Source: Diaphorobacter sp. HDW4A (lineage in GTDB: Bacteria; Pseudomonadota; Gammaproteobacteria; Burkholderiales; Burkholderiaceae_C). Taken from it: a DNA stretch of 64,000 nucleotides. Position 1 is the stretch's first letter; each line of letters starts with the position of its first letter. The DNA lies in NCBI RefSeq assembly GCF_011305995.1, contig NZ_CP049910.1, forward strand, positions 2,046,001 through 2,110,000, given 5' to 3'. This document shows positions 36,524 through 45,001 of this stretch, piece after piece. A program made the position numbers and the translations under genes. Under the pieces are notes generated by a model that ran no database searches, was not told the DNA's origin, and saw only the letters and a list, made by a program, of their open reading frames with translations.

Positions 36524-36657
36524 CAAAAGAGATTTACAAGGCTGAGAATCGTCGACCAGGCCAGCTCAAGCAAAGCCCACGCAGAAAATAATCCGTTCAC
36601 CACAAGAAAAAGCGCGCCAACAATAATTACTAAAGTGATGAGTTGCACAGCCTTCAT
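36523..36657 (-). CDS. 44-residue membrane micro-protein
   Basis: This small ORF of 44 residues begins MKAVQLITLVIIVGALFLVV and ends ILSLVNLF. Residues ~4-20 form one membrane helix; a second hydrophobic, Trp-containing segment (about 22-43) may be a second helix or amphipathic. A good Shine-Dalgarno AGGAGA lies ~8 nt before the ATG. The TGA overlaps the ATG of the next ORF (TGATG), suggesting coupling. Function unknown; possibilities are a holin-like, toxin-like or regulatory membrane peptide. Confidence 0.5.
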   Translation of the reverse strand: MKAVQLITLVIIVGALFLVVNGLFSAWALLELAWSTILSLVNLF

Positions 36658-36951
36658 ACGGTGAAGTCTCCTGAAAAACCAATTCAATGGTCCATCTTAG
36701 GTTGGTTATGTACTGTCCTCCTCTGGTTCGAATCTTGCCGATCACTCCATGGATCGGATTTGACTCAAATGGTCAGGAAAACCGCATGTATTTGATACTG
36801 TTGTGTTGTTCAGTATGTGGCTTCGGAAGCTAACTGGATACTCCTTGAAAAGTCAGTATTCAATAGAATCCATTTGAAGAGCAAGGTGCAGACACGCAAG
36901 TGCCGGAGCAGTCGGTTTTTTGCCTATGGCGCAATCACGCGCCGCCAGTCA
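36658..36951. other. Intergenic region without identified features
   Basis: It lies between the membrane micro-protein start and the SDR stop. No gene, repeat or hairpin strong enough to report was seen; it must hold the promoter of the leftward micro-protein gene. Confidence 0.4.
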
Positions 36952-37740
36952 TTACAAAGTGGCGGTGACGCCGCCATCCACATACAGGATGTGCCCGTTC
37001 ATAAAGCGCGATGCATCGCTGGCAAGGAAAATGGCTGCACCGGTCAAATCCTCTACATCACCCCAGCGCTGCGAAGGCGTGCGTCCGACTAGCCAGTTGG
37101 TAAATGCTTCGTCTTGTACTAACGATTGCGTTAATTCGGTTTTGAAGTAGCCCGGCCCCAATCCGTTGACCTGGATGCCATGCTTGCCCCAATCAATCGC
37201 CATGCCTTTGGTGAGCATCTTTACAGCGCCCTTGCTGGCGCTGTAAGGGGCAATGCCGGGGCGTCCCAGTTCGCTTTGTACCGAGCAGATATTGATGATC
37301 TTGCCGCGCCTGCGCTTGATCATGTGTTTGGCTACCGCTTTGCTGACGAAGAAGACGCTGTCCACGTTGGTGCGCATCAAGGTATGCCAGTCGACTTCGG
37401 AAAACTGCTCAAGCGCGCCGCGTCGCTGCATGCCTGCGTTGTTGACGAGAATGTCGATGGCGCCGTAGTTTTGTTCGATACGCTCGATAGCTGATGTCAC
37501 CGCATCGCCAGTTGTTACGTCGAAGGGGGATGTCAACGCATCGTGGCCTTCGTCCTGCAGCAAGGCGGCTATCTCGTCCAGTTTTTGCGCGTTCCGGGCA
37601 TTGAGGATTACTCTGGCTCCCGCACCCGCTAGACCGCGCGCTAGTGCAAGTCCAATGCCTGCACTGGAGCCGGTAATCAGCGCTGTTTTGCCGGTGAGAT
37701 CGAATTGCGCAAGCGCTGGTGGCTGGGATGACGGAGACAC
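36952..37740 (-). CDS. Short-chain dehydrogenase/reductase, gluconate 5-dehydrogenase-like
   Basis: This 262-residue classical SDR has the cofactor motif TGSSAGIG (about 23-30), NNAG, and catalytic Ser in ICSVQSELG. The Tyr/Lys pair lies in YSASKGAV, and the C-terminal motif is ILYVDGGVTA. The pattern GKTALITGSSAGIGLALA..GARVILNARN resembles gluconate 5-dehydrogenase (IdnO/Gno) and related sugar-acid reductases. It lies 82 bp after a Bug-type receptor gene on the same strand. The pair may serve uptake and oxidation of a sugar acid or other hydroxy acid. Substrate is inference. Confidence 0.82.
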   Translation of the reverse strand: MSPSSQPPALAQFDLTGKTALITGSSAGIGLALARGLAGAGARVILNARNAQKLDEIAALLQDEGHDALTSPFDVTTGDAVTSAIERIEQNYGAIDILVNNAGMQRRGALEQFSEVDWHTLMRTNVDSVFFVSKAVAKHMIKRRRGKIINICSVQSELGRPGIAPYSASKGAVKMLTKGMAIDWGKHGIQVNGLGPGYFKTELTQSLVQDEAFTNWLVGRTPSQRWGDVEDLTGAAIFLASDASRFMNGHILYVDGGVTATL

Positions 37741-37822
37741 GGTGTGTTTGACTTTCAGTCGATTGATAAGGTTGATGAAGGCATGGGCAGCGTGTCATGC
37801 CTGTGAGCGAGCAGTGCGCCCC

Positions 37823-38764
37823 TTATTTCTCGATTTTGACGCGTTCCAACAGGCTGGAGAAAAACGCGGATTGTGAGGCCATGTAAGCACCAAAAGTGTC
37901 AGGGTCTGTGTAGATGGGGGTCAGATTTGCTTTGTGCATCGTATCGATGAAGCTTGGCTCTTGAGCCGTTTTCTGTGCAACGTTGCGCAAGTACTTCACT
38001 ACTTCAGGAGACGTACCTTTGGCGACGCCCAGTCCTCGCCAAGTGCCCAATGTCAGGTCCACGTTGCGTTCTTTGAGCGTAGGCACTTTGTCGTACATGC
38101 CGCTCAAGCGCTTTTCCGACATGACCACCAAGGGTCGCAGTTTGCCTTCCGCTACATAGGGGCCGATCTCTGCCGGACTCACAACAATCGCATCAACGTG
38201 CCCACCCAGCAAGGCCAACACGCTCGGCGCTGAACCTTGGAACGGAACATGGGCGAATTTGACTCCCAGCTTGTCCTCCACAGCAGCGGCTGTGAGATGC
38301 CAGATCGAGCCAAAGCCTGAGTTGCCCAGGTTGATTCCCTCGGGCTTTTTGCGCGCACTGGCCAAGAATTCTTCAATGGTCTTCCACGGTGCATCGGCAC
38401 GCACGGTAATGGTAGCCGGGTCTGCGTTCAAGCCTGCAATCGGAATGAATTCGGCAGATGTGAACTTGGCCAGCCTCATTCCTGGAATGGTGGCTAGCTC
38501 GGAAATCAACACGCTGACTTTGTAGCCGTCTGCCAGAGCGCGTACGACCTCACCCAAGCCAATAGCACCGCTGGCGCCGGGACGGTTGGTCACAATCACG
38601 GGCTGCGACACGAGCTTTTTCGCTGCATCGGCAAAGATCCGGGCCATGGCATCGGTGCCTCCACCGGGGGATGACGGAACCACAAGTTCAATGGGGCGAA
38701 CAGGATATTCGACTGCATGAGACAAGGTGCTCAGGGTGAGCACATCGCAGAACTGACTTGTCAC
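37823..38764 (-). CDS. Bug/TctC-type periplasmic receptor with abnormal N-terminus
   Basis: Bug receptors bind carboxylates or related small molecules in the periplasm. The mature part is intact, beginning VEYPVRPIELVVPSSPGGGTDAMAR and continuing through GFGSIWHLTAAAVEDKLGVKF. The signal peptide is odd: from the only plausible start (GTG 38764) the leader is MTSQFCDVLTLSTLSHA, with no basic residues and little hydrophobicity, and no ribosome-binding site is visible. An ATG at 38786 (MRSLCS) is one base out of frame, so a frameshift or loss of the true start is possible. Export may therefore be impaired. Confidence 0.75.
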   Translation of the reverse strand: MTSQFCDVLTLSTLSHAVEYPVRPIELVVPSSPGGGTDAMARIFADAAKKLVSQPVIVTNRPGASGAIGLGEVVRALADGYKVSVLISELATIPGMRLAKFTSAEFIPIAGLNADPATITVRADAPWKTIEEFLASARKKPEGINLGNSGFGSIWHLTAAAVEDKLGVKFAHVPFQGSAPSVLALLGGHVDAIVVSPAEIGPYVAEGKLRPLVVMSEKRLSGMYDKVPTLKERNVDLTLGTWRGLGVAKGTSPEVVKYLRNVAQKTAQEPSFIDTMHKANLTPIYTDPDTFGAYMASQSAFFSSLLERVKIEK

Positions 38765-38796
38765 GAGGAGAGCAGAGCGAGCGCATCCTCGATATA

Positions 38797-38812
38797 CTGT
38801 TGTTTTATCCAG
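38797..38812. promoter_or_regulatory. LexA (SOS) box upstream of imuA
   Basis: CTGTTGTTTTATCCAG fits the LexA operator CTGT-N8-ACAG with one mismatch, and the flanking TA...T fits the longer E. coli-type consensus. It lies 74 bp before imuA, in the interval between the divergent Bug gene and the imuA-imuB-dnaE2 cassette, which is SOS-regulated in other bacteria. Confidence 0.8.
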
Positions 38813-38885
38813 TGTATTCGCTTTCTGGAGCTAACTGGAGACCCCTTAGGTTTACGCAGTCAAAATTTCCACCCGCTCATACCCG

Positions 38886-39764
38886 ATGATCGCCGACAGC
38901 CCATCCCCCTTTGCTGCCACTGCCGGAGCACACAGGCTTGCCGGAATGGAACCTGCGAGCCTGTCGCGGCTGGGTGTCTGGAAAGGGGGCGATTGGCAAT
39001 CGGCGAATGACGATATGGTTGCGCGGGCCTTGTCGTCGGGTTATGCGGGGCTGGATGCGGAGTTGCCCGGAGGTGGCTGGCCTGTGGGGGGAATGTCGGA
39101 AATTCTGCTGCCGGGCTCATCGCATCCGGAGTGGAGTCTGGTGGCGGGGGCGCTGGCCCGGGTGCTTTTGGAGCGGGGCGTGCAGCAGCATGCGGTGCTG
39201 GTGGCACCGCCGTTTCAGGCGTTTGTGCCGTTCGCGGAAGTCGTTGGCGTGGACGCGCGGCAGTTGTGCTGCGTGCATCCTGAGCGGTCCTCTCTTGAGA
39301 TGATGAAAAAGAAAGGGCCGCAGTTTGCCGATGCCAGCAGTGTCTGGGTGAGCGAGCAGGCATTGCGCTGTCGCGATGTATGTGCGGTGCTCGTGTGGCT
39401 GCCGCATGCACAGTCGCAGGCGCTCAGGCGTCTGCAGTTGCTGGCGGCGCAGCAGCGGCAGTTGCTGTGGGTGTTTCGGCCCGAGCAGGCGCGCTTGCAG
39501 TCGTCTCCAGCGCCTTTGCGGCTATGGGTGAGCGCGCAGGAGAAGACGCTGCAGGTACAGGTGATCAAGCGCCGCGGCCCGCCGTTGGTTGCGCCAGTGG
39601 AGTTGCCGCTGCTGCATGGGCGCCTGATGGCCGAACTGGCAGCGCAGGTACAGCGCAAGGAGCGTGCTCATGCGGATGCAACGGCGATGCTCAGCGCGCT
39701 CAGGCAACCCAAAAAGGAGGCGTCTCATGCATTGGATGGCATGGCGTTTGCCTCTCGGAGATGA
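38886..39764 (+). CDS. imuA: SOS mutagenesis protein ImuA
   Basis: ImuA is a RecA/SulA-related protein of the translesion synthesis cassette, needed with ImuB and DnaE2 for damage-induced mutagenesis. The 292-residue product has SSGYAGLDAELPGGGWPVGG, the typical ImuA start of the RecA-like core. It continues with MSEILLPGSSHPEWSLVAG and CRDVCAVLVWLPHAQS. The start is either ATG 38886 or the internal ATG at 38946 (MEPASLSRLGVWKG). Its 3' end overlaps imuB by 38 bp. The upstream LexA box supports damage induction. Confidence 0.88.
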   Translation: MIADSPSPFAATAGAHRLAGMEPASLSRLGVWKGGDWQSANDDMVARALSSGYAGLDAELPGGGWPVGGMSEILLPGSSHPEWSLVAGALARVLLERGVQQHAVLVAPPFQAFVPFAEVVGVDARQLCCVHPERSSLEMMKKKGPQFADASSVWVSEQALRCRDVCAVLVWLPHAQSQALRRLQLLAAQQRQLLWVFRPEQARLQSSPAPLRLWVSAQEKTLQVQVIKRRGPPLVAPVELPLLHGRLMAELAAQVQRKERAHADATAMLSALRQPKKEASHALDGMAFASRR

Positions 39765-41109
39765 GCAGCTTGCAAGCATGCCGGCATCCGCTATTGAGGC
39801 CTGCGGCTGGTGGGCGCTGCTTTTCACGCCCAATGCGGCTGTGCTGGATGAAGCTTTGTTGCTTGATGTGCAAAGTACCGAGCGGCTGTGGGGCGGGCGC
39901 GCTGCACTGAGGCGTTTGTTGCTGGAACACGCTCCGTCACCGCCGATGCCCGATGAGTCTGCCGATGCGCGCCGCCGTTGGGCCGAGGGGCCAACAGCCT
40001 TGCAGGCGCTGGCGCTGCTGCGTCTCAAGCAGAGTGGCGAACCACGTCCGTCGCAGATTCCGCAAGGCTTGCCGATGCATACGTTGACGGCGCTGAAACC
40101 TCATTTGTCGACGCTCAACAATCTGGGATGCCGCACGGTGGGCGACGTGCGTGCCTTGCCGCGCATGGGCGTGGCGCGCAGGTTGGGGGCTGAGTGCCTG
40201 TCGGCGCTTGACCAGCTTTGGGGTGAGCGGGCCTGTCCGTTGTCTTGGCTCGAGTTGCCGGAACATTTCGATCTGGAGCTGGAGCTGCCCTACATCGCCG
40301 CCTCATCGGCCGATTTGCTGCATGCGGCCGAGCATCTGCTGACTGCATTGCAAGGCTGGTTGCGAGCTCGTCATCTGGGCGTGTTGCGGCTCAGAATGCG
40401 GTGGCGACATGATTTGCGGCGGCTCGATGGAGTCGACCTGGCGCCTTGGGGCGAGATGGAGTTACGCACGGCGCTGCCGCTGCAGGACCTGGTGCATCTG
40501 CAGCGCTTGCTGGCAGAACACATGGCGCATGAACGATTGGCTGCACCCGTCAATCGGCTCATGCTGACCACGTTGGAGATTGAACCGCTCAGACAGACGA
40601 CTGAAAACCTGCTGCCCAAGGCTGGCAATGAAAGCAGTGGCGAGCCATGGCACCAGTTTGTCGAGCGGGTGAGTGCGCGTCTTGGGGAGGAATGCCTGCG
40701 TGTGCCACAGAGGCAGGCCGATCATCGACCGGAACATATGCAGACTTGGCAAAGCGCCAGCCATGCAATGAGGCAAGGAATGCGACGCAAGACAGAAATG
40801 GAAGCCGATCCGCGTGCCGCTCTTTGGCCTGCATGGCTTTTGCCCGAGCCTCAACAGCTTGCCACCAGGCAACACAGGCCTTGTCTGCATGGGCAGACGC
40901 TGAGCCTCAAGGCGGGCCCGGAGCGATTAGAAAGCGGATGGTGGGAGGCTGAAGACGCATTGCCCAAAGAGGGCTCCGTCGGTCCGCAGGCCACACCCGG
41001 GAGCAGCAGGCGAGATTACTTCGTTGCACATAGTGCTGCTTCGGGTTGGGTCTGGATTTTTCGGGAAACCAGCACGCTTGACTGGTATCTGCACGGATTC
41101 TACGGATAA
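39727..41109 (+). CDS. imuB: Y-family polymerase-like protein ImuB
   Basis: ImuB is a Y-family polymerase homologue thought to be catalytically inactive; it links ImuA and DnaE2 to the beta clamp. The 460-residue protein has MHWMAWRLPLGDEQL, an ImuB-type N-terminus, and LFTPNAAVLDEALLLDVQST in the palm. The helix-hairpin-helix-like region is LSTLNNLGCRTVGDVRALPR. The usual acidic catalytic triad of Y-family enzymes is not apparent. The start at 39727 has a strong AAAAAGGAGG (39711-39720) six nt upstream; the longer frame from 39664 is unnecessary. Confidence 0.9.
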   Translation: MHWMAWRLPLGDEQLASMPASAIEACGWWALLFTPNAAVLDEALLLDVQSTERLWGGRAALRRLLLEHAPSPPMPDESADARRRWAEGPTALQALALLRLKQSGEPRPSQIPQGLPMHTLTALKPHLSTLNNLGCRTVGDVRALPRMGVARRLGAECLSALDQLWGERACPLSWLELPEHFDLELELPYIAASSADLLHAAEHLLTALQGWLRARHLGVLRLRMRWRHDLRRLDGVDLAPWGEMELRTALPLQDLVHLQRLLAEHMAHERLAAPVNRLMLTTLEIEPLRQTTENLLPKAGNESSGEPWHQFVERVSARLGEECLRVPQRQADHRPEHMQTWQSASHAMRQGMRRKTEMEADPRAALWPAWLLPEPQQLATRQHRPCLHGQTLSLKAGPERLESGWWEAEDALPKEGSVGPQATPGSSRRDYFVAHSAASGWVWIFRETSTLDWYLHGFYG

Positions 41110-41114
41110 ACGCC

Positions 41115-44100
41115 ATGTCCCGGAAAGTCGCCGACACCTTGCCGCCAACGCTTGCCTTGCCAGGTTATGTGGAGCTGCATTGCCTGAGCAATTTCAGCTT
41201 TCAGCGCGGGGCATCACATCCATCCGAACTGGTTGAGCGCGCTGAGCAACTGGGCTATGCGGCACTGGCCATCACCGATGAGTGCTCCGTGGCGGGGGTG
41301 GTGCGAGCATGGCTGGCGGTGCAGCATCTAACGGCCAAACGCAAAGAGGCTCAGAATAAAGGCGAAGCGTTGCGAGATTTCGAGCTGCCCTTGCTCTATG
41401 GCAGCGAGTTCCAGTTCGGCGACCTGTGCATCGTCGCACTGGCACGCGATCTGCAGGGTTGGGGCGATTTGTGCGAGTTCATCACAGCCGCACGCGGAGC
41501 GGCGCTCAAGGGCTCTTACCGGCTGACGACCGAGTCTTCCTGGCGGTTGCTGCATGGCTGCGAATTGCTGATTGCGCCGCATCGCGCCGCCTTCATGAAG
41601 GCGGATGGCGGCGTGGCGTGTCTTGTGCAGGCATTGGAGAGTGCACGGGCCATGCTGGGCTGTGATTTCGCGATTGCGGTGGAGTTGCACAAGGGCTCGG
41701 GCGACAGCCTTTGGCTGCAGATGCTGGAGCAGGCGGGCGAGCAATTGAATTTGCCGCTGGTTGCTGCGGGCGGTGTATTGATGCATGAGGCGGAGCGCAA
41801 GCCGCTGCTTGACGTGATTACCGCCGTGGGATTGAGCTGCAGCGTGGCGGACTGTGGTCTTGCTCTGGATGCCAACGCAGAGCGCCATTTGCGATTACGC
41901 GCTGAGTTGGCCGCAGTTTATTTTCCGACATTGCTGACAGCCACGCTTGCTATCGCGAATCGTTGCAAGTTCAAGCTGGATCAGATCCGCTACAACTATC
42001 CGCTGGAAACCGTTCTGCCGGGAAAGAGCGCTCAACAGACGCTGGCCGCACTCACATGGGAGGGCGCGCGCAGTCACTATCCACACGGCATTCCGCTCGA
42101 CATACAGAACCAGATTTACAACGAACTCGATCTGATCGGTGATCTCGCATATGAGATGTACTTTCTGACCGTGCACGATATCGTGCGGCAGGCGCGCAAA
42201 CTGGGGATTCTTTGTCAGGGCCGAGGCTCTGCGGCCAACTCGGTGACCTGCTATTTTCTTGGAATCACTGCTGTGAAGCCCGAGACAGGCAATCTGCTGT
42301 TCGAGCGCTTCATCAGCAAAGAACGCAAGGAGCCACCAGACATCGACGTCGACTTCGAGCACGAGCGGCGCGAAGAAGTCATCCAGTACATCTACGATAA
42401 ATACGGCCATGACCGCGCGGCGATCACGGCCGTCGTCATCAGCTACCGGCTGCGCAGCGCGCTGCGCGACGTGGGCAAGGCATTGGGCGTGGCACCGGCC
42501 CTGGTCGATGCCTTCGCAAAAGACCATCATTGGTTTGACGATGCAGCGGCTGAAGATCGCCTGCTGGGCCTGGCCCATGATGTGAGCGAGACCATCAGCG
42601 CGCATACGGCGCATTGGTGGTTCAGATTGACGAGAGAGCTGTACGGCTTTCCGCGCCATCTGAGTCAGCATGTGGGCGGCTTCGTGCTCACGCAGGACAA
42701 GCTCACGCGCCTCGTTCCAGTGGAGCCCGCGAGCATGGAAAAGCGGACGATCATCCAATGGGACAAGGATGACCTCGACGCGATGAATCTGCTCAAGGTC
42801 GATGTGCTGGCGCTGGGCATGCTCACCGCGTTGCGCCGCTGTCTGGATATGCGCAACACGATTCGCGAGCGACCGTGGACGCTGCTCAGCGAGATTCCCC
42901 ATGAGGACCCCGCAACCTACGACATGATCTGCGCGGCCGACACCGTGGGCACTTTCCAGATTGAAAGTCGTGCCCAGATGAGCATGCTGCCGCGTCTGCA
43001 ACCGCGCGAGTTCTATGATCTGGTGGTGGAGGTTGCCATCGTGCGGCCCGGGCCGATTCAGGGCGGCATGGTGCATCCGTATCTCATTGCGCGCGAACGC
43101 AAGCGCAAAAGACTGGAGTTGGAACTCGAAAAGCCGGAACTCAAACCCGCGCTGGAGCGCACGCTCGGCATCCCCATCTTCCAGGAACAGGTCATGCAGA
43201 TCGCCATGGCGGCCGCCGGTTTTTCTGCTGCCGAAGCCGATTCGCTGCGCCGTTCCATGGCCGCATGGAAGCGCACGGGCGGCGTGCATCACTTCAAGGA
43301 ACGTGTGATCGAGGGCATGGTTGCCCATGATTACAGGCGCGAATTTGCCGAGCAGATCTTCCAGCAGATGCTGGGCTTTGGCGAATACGGTTTTCCCGAA
43401 AGCCATGCCTACAGTTTTGCCTTGCTGGCCTATGCGAGCGCGTGGTTCAAACGTCATGAGCCCGCATGCTTTCTGGCCGCGCTGCTCAATTCGCAGCCCA
43501 TGGGCTTCTACACGCCGTCGCAGCTCGTGCAGGATGCACGCAGACATGGCGTGCGGGTGCTGCCGGTGGATGTCACGCAAAGTCAACGGCTCTGCACGCT
43601 TGAAGCTCCGTTGGAGCCGCTTCGCAATGTTGAATTTTCACAGCCCGCCGTGCGACTGGGGTTGAATTTCGTCGCGCATCTGGATGCTTCAGCGGCTGAG
43701 CGTTTGCTGCAAGCGCGCACGCAAGCTCCATTTGAGAGCGCACAGGATCTGGCCCTGCGCGCACAGCTCGACCGCCACGACCTGCAGGCGCTGGCGGCGG
43801 CCGATGCGCTCATCAGTCTCTCGGGCCATCGTCGCCAGCAGATGTGGGAGGCCGCAGCTCAGTTGCGTGCGCCGCCCTTGCTGCGCGAGGCTCCCACGCA
43901 CGAGGACCGCCTCGAGCTGCCCGAGGCGAAGGAAGGCGAGGCGATTCTGTTCGACTACAGCGCCACGGGCCTCACGCTGCGTCAGCATCCGCTGGTTCTG
44001 TTGCGCGCGCGACTGAATCGTTGGAAGATCCGCACCGCAGCGCAACTGCTTGAGGTGCCCAACGGCCGCCGGGTGCGGGCGGCGGGCATCGTCACCGTGC

Positions 44101-44381
44101 GCCAACGCCCCGGCACGGCCAAGGGCACGATGTTCGTCTCGCTCGAAGACGAAACCGGCACGGTGAATGTGGTGGTCTGGCCGTCGATGCTGGAGAAGTG
44201 GCGTGATCCGCTGCTGCGCTCGCGCATGCTGGCGGTGGAAGGCCTCTGGCAATGCAGCCGCCCCAACGAGGGCACCCCGCAGCACGCAACACGCCATCTG
44301 ATCGCTGAACGGGTGAAGGATCTCACCCCGTTGCTTGGTCGTTTGGGTCCGGTGCTTAACGGCAGCCGGGATTTCCATTGA
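41115..44381 (+). CDS. dnaE2: Error-prone DNA polymerase DnaE2
   Basis: DnaE2 is a C-family polymerase specialised for translesion synthesis in the SOS response. The 1088-residue protein begins with a PHP domain (YVELHCLSNFSFQRGASHPS, ITDECSVAGVVRAW). The polymerase core has CQGRGSAANSVTCY and PPDIDVDFEHERRE, with the catalytic Asp residues. A helix-hairpin-helix region and an OB fold follow (VRAAGIVTVRQRPGTAKGTMF). It lacks the extra tail of replicative DnaE1. The start is 5 bp after imuB, so the three genes form one operon. Confidence 0.95.
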   Translation: MSRKVADTLPPTLALPGYVELHCLSNFSFQRGASHPSELVERAEQLGYAALAITDECSVAGVVRAWLAVQHLTAKRKEAQNKGEALRDFELPLLYGSEFQFGDLCIVALARDLQGWGDLCEFITAARGAALKGSYRLTTESSWRLLHGCELLIAPHRAAFMKADGGVACLVQALESARAMLGCDFAIAVELHKGSGDSLWLQMLEQAGEQLNLPLVAAGGVLMHEAERKPLLDVITAVGLSCSVADCGLALDANAERHLRLRAELAAVYFPTLLTATLAIANRCKFKLDQIRYNYPLETVLPGKSAQQTLAALTWEGARSHYPHGIPLDIQNQIYNELDLIGDLAYEMYFLTVHDIVRQARKLGILCQGRGSAANSVTCYFLGITAVKPETGNLLFERFISKERKEPPDIDVDFEHERREEVIQYIYDKYGHDRAAITAVVISYRLRSALRDVGKALGVAPALVDAFAKDHHWFDDAAAEDRLLGLAHDVSETISAHTAHWWFRLTRELYGFPRHLSQHVGGFVLTQDKLTRLVPVEPASMEKRTIIQWDKDDLDAMNLLKVDVLALGMLTALRRCLDMRNTIRERPWTLLSEIPHEDPATYDMICAADTVGTFQIESRAQMSMLPRLQPREFYDLVVEVAIVRPGPIQGGMVHPYLIARERKRKRLELELEKPELKPALERTLGIPIFQEQVMQIAMAAAGFSAAEADSLRRSMAAWKRTGGVHHFKERVIEGMVAHDYRREFAEQIFQQMLGFGEYGFPESHAYSFALLAYASAWFKRHEPACFLAALLNSQPMGFYTPSQLVQDARRHGVRVLPVDVTQSQRLCTLEAPLEPLRNVEFSQPAVRLGLNFVAHLDASAAERLLQARTQAPFESAQDLALRAQLDRHDLQALAAADALISLSGHRRQQMWEAAAQLRAPPLLREAPTHEDRLELPEAKEGEAILFDYSATGLTLRQHPLVLLRARLNRWKIRTAAQLLEVPNGRRVRAAGIVTVRQRPGTAKGTMFVSLEDETGTVNVVVWPSMLEKWRDPLLRSRMLAVEGLWQCSRPNEGTPQHATRHLIAERVKDLTPLLGRLGPVLNGSRDFH

Positions 44382-44466
44382 TTGTTTGAATCTGAAACGA
44401 CATCGTGGCAGATCAGGACGTTTGATCGGCGAAAATTTGAAGGTTTTTGCACTTACCCAGCGCGTG

Positions 44467-44619
44467 ATGGCAATGCTGCCTCAGGTCCGAAAATTCGCCA
44501 TGACTTTGGCGCAGGGCTCCACGCCGCCATTGCTGACACTTGTCTTTGCGGACAGCTCGCGCTGGAGCTTCGATGGGTCTCCAACGCTGAGAACCAGGTT
44601 CGGCGACAACAGGCGGTAA
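44467..44619 (+). CDS. Uncertain 50-residue ORF downstream of dnaE2
   Basis: This frame begins MAMLPQVRKFAMTLAQG and ends immediately before the ATG of the next ORF (TAAATG). Codon use looks partly coding, but there is no ribosome-binding site and no family I recognise. It may be a degraded gene fragment. The dnaE2 stop lies at 44381. Confidence 0.3.
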   Translation: MAMLPQVRKFAMTLAQGSTPPLLTLVFADSSRWSFDGSPTLRTRFGDNRR

Positions 44620-44997
44620 ATGGTGATCGAGGTGGAGGCAGCTCGACAGCGCTGTGCGGAGAAAGGCCCTGAGTCTCAGCAGGAATGCATACGGGTGCGC
44701 GAAGTGAAGTGGAACACGCCCAATCATTCGGATCCTATGCAGAACGCCCATACCAAAGCGTTCAATCTCGGCTTGAAGGAGATGTTCAAGGGGGAGGTGG
44801 ATTGGAAGGGGGCGGAAGACTTTAGCTACACAGGCCCCTGGCAGCTTCTGAGGCCAGATGCCATTGATGGCTTCAAGCACGCTCAAGGTTCACGCTCGCT
44901 GGAGTTTGTCGATAAATACCGGCTGCGAAAGCAGGCAAAGGCCATGCCTGATTTCGTATATGTTCACGTGGGCCGGATGTTCCCGCGTTCGCCCTAG
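44620..44997 (+). CDS. Hypothetical protein, 125 residues
   Basis: This hydrophilic, charged protein starts MVIEVEAARQRCAEKGPESQ and contains NHSDPMQNAHTKAFNLGLKE, then WKGAEDFSYTGPWQLLRPD. Codon choice (G/C in third positions, few rare codons) favours this strand over the overlapping opposite-strand frame at 44413-44886. There are no membrane segments or signal peptide, and I recognise no family. It could be the remnant or edge of a small accessory insertion between dnaE2 and the catabolic region. Confidence 0.45.
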   Translation: MVIEVEAARQRCAEKGPESQQECIRVREVKWNTPNHSDPMQNAHTKAFNLGLKEMFKGEVDWKGAEDFSYTGPWQLLRPDAIDGFKHAQGSRSLEFVDKYRLRKQAKAMPDFVYVHVGRMFPRSP

Positions 44998-45001
44998 TAG
45001 C

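Noticed and set aside
41895..43586. A 563-codon minus-strand frame within dnaE2
   Set aside because: It is an antisense shadow of a long GC-rich gene. No motif, start signal or domain is visible.
44413..44886. A 157-codon minus-strand frame downstream of dnaE2
   Set aside because: It overlaps the more coding-like plus-strand ORFs. Its composition is rich in His/Arg/Leu, as in antisense shadows.
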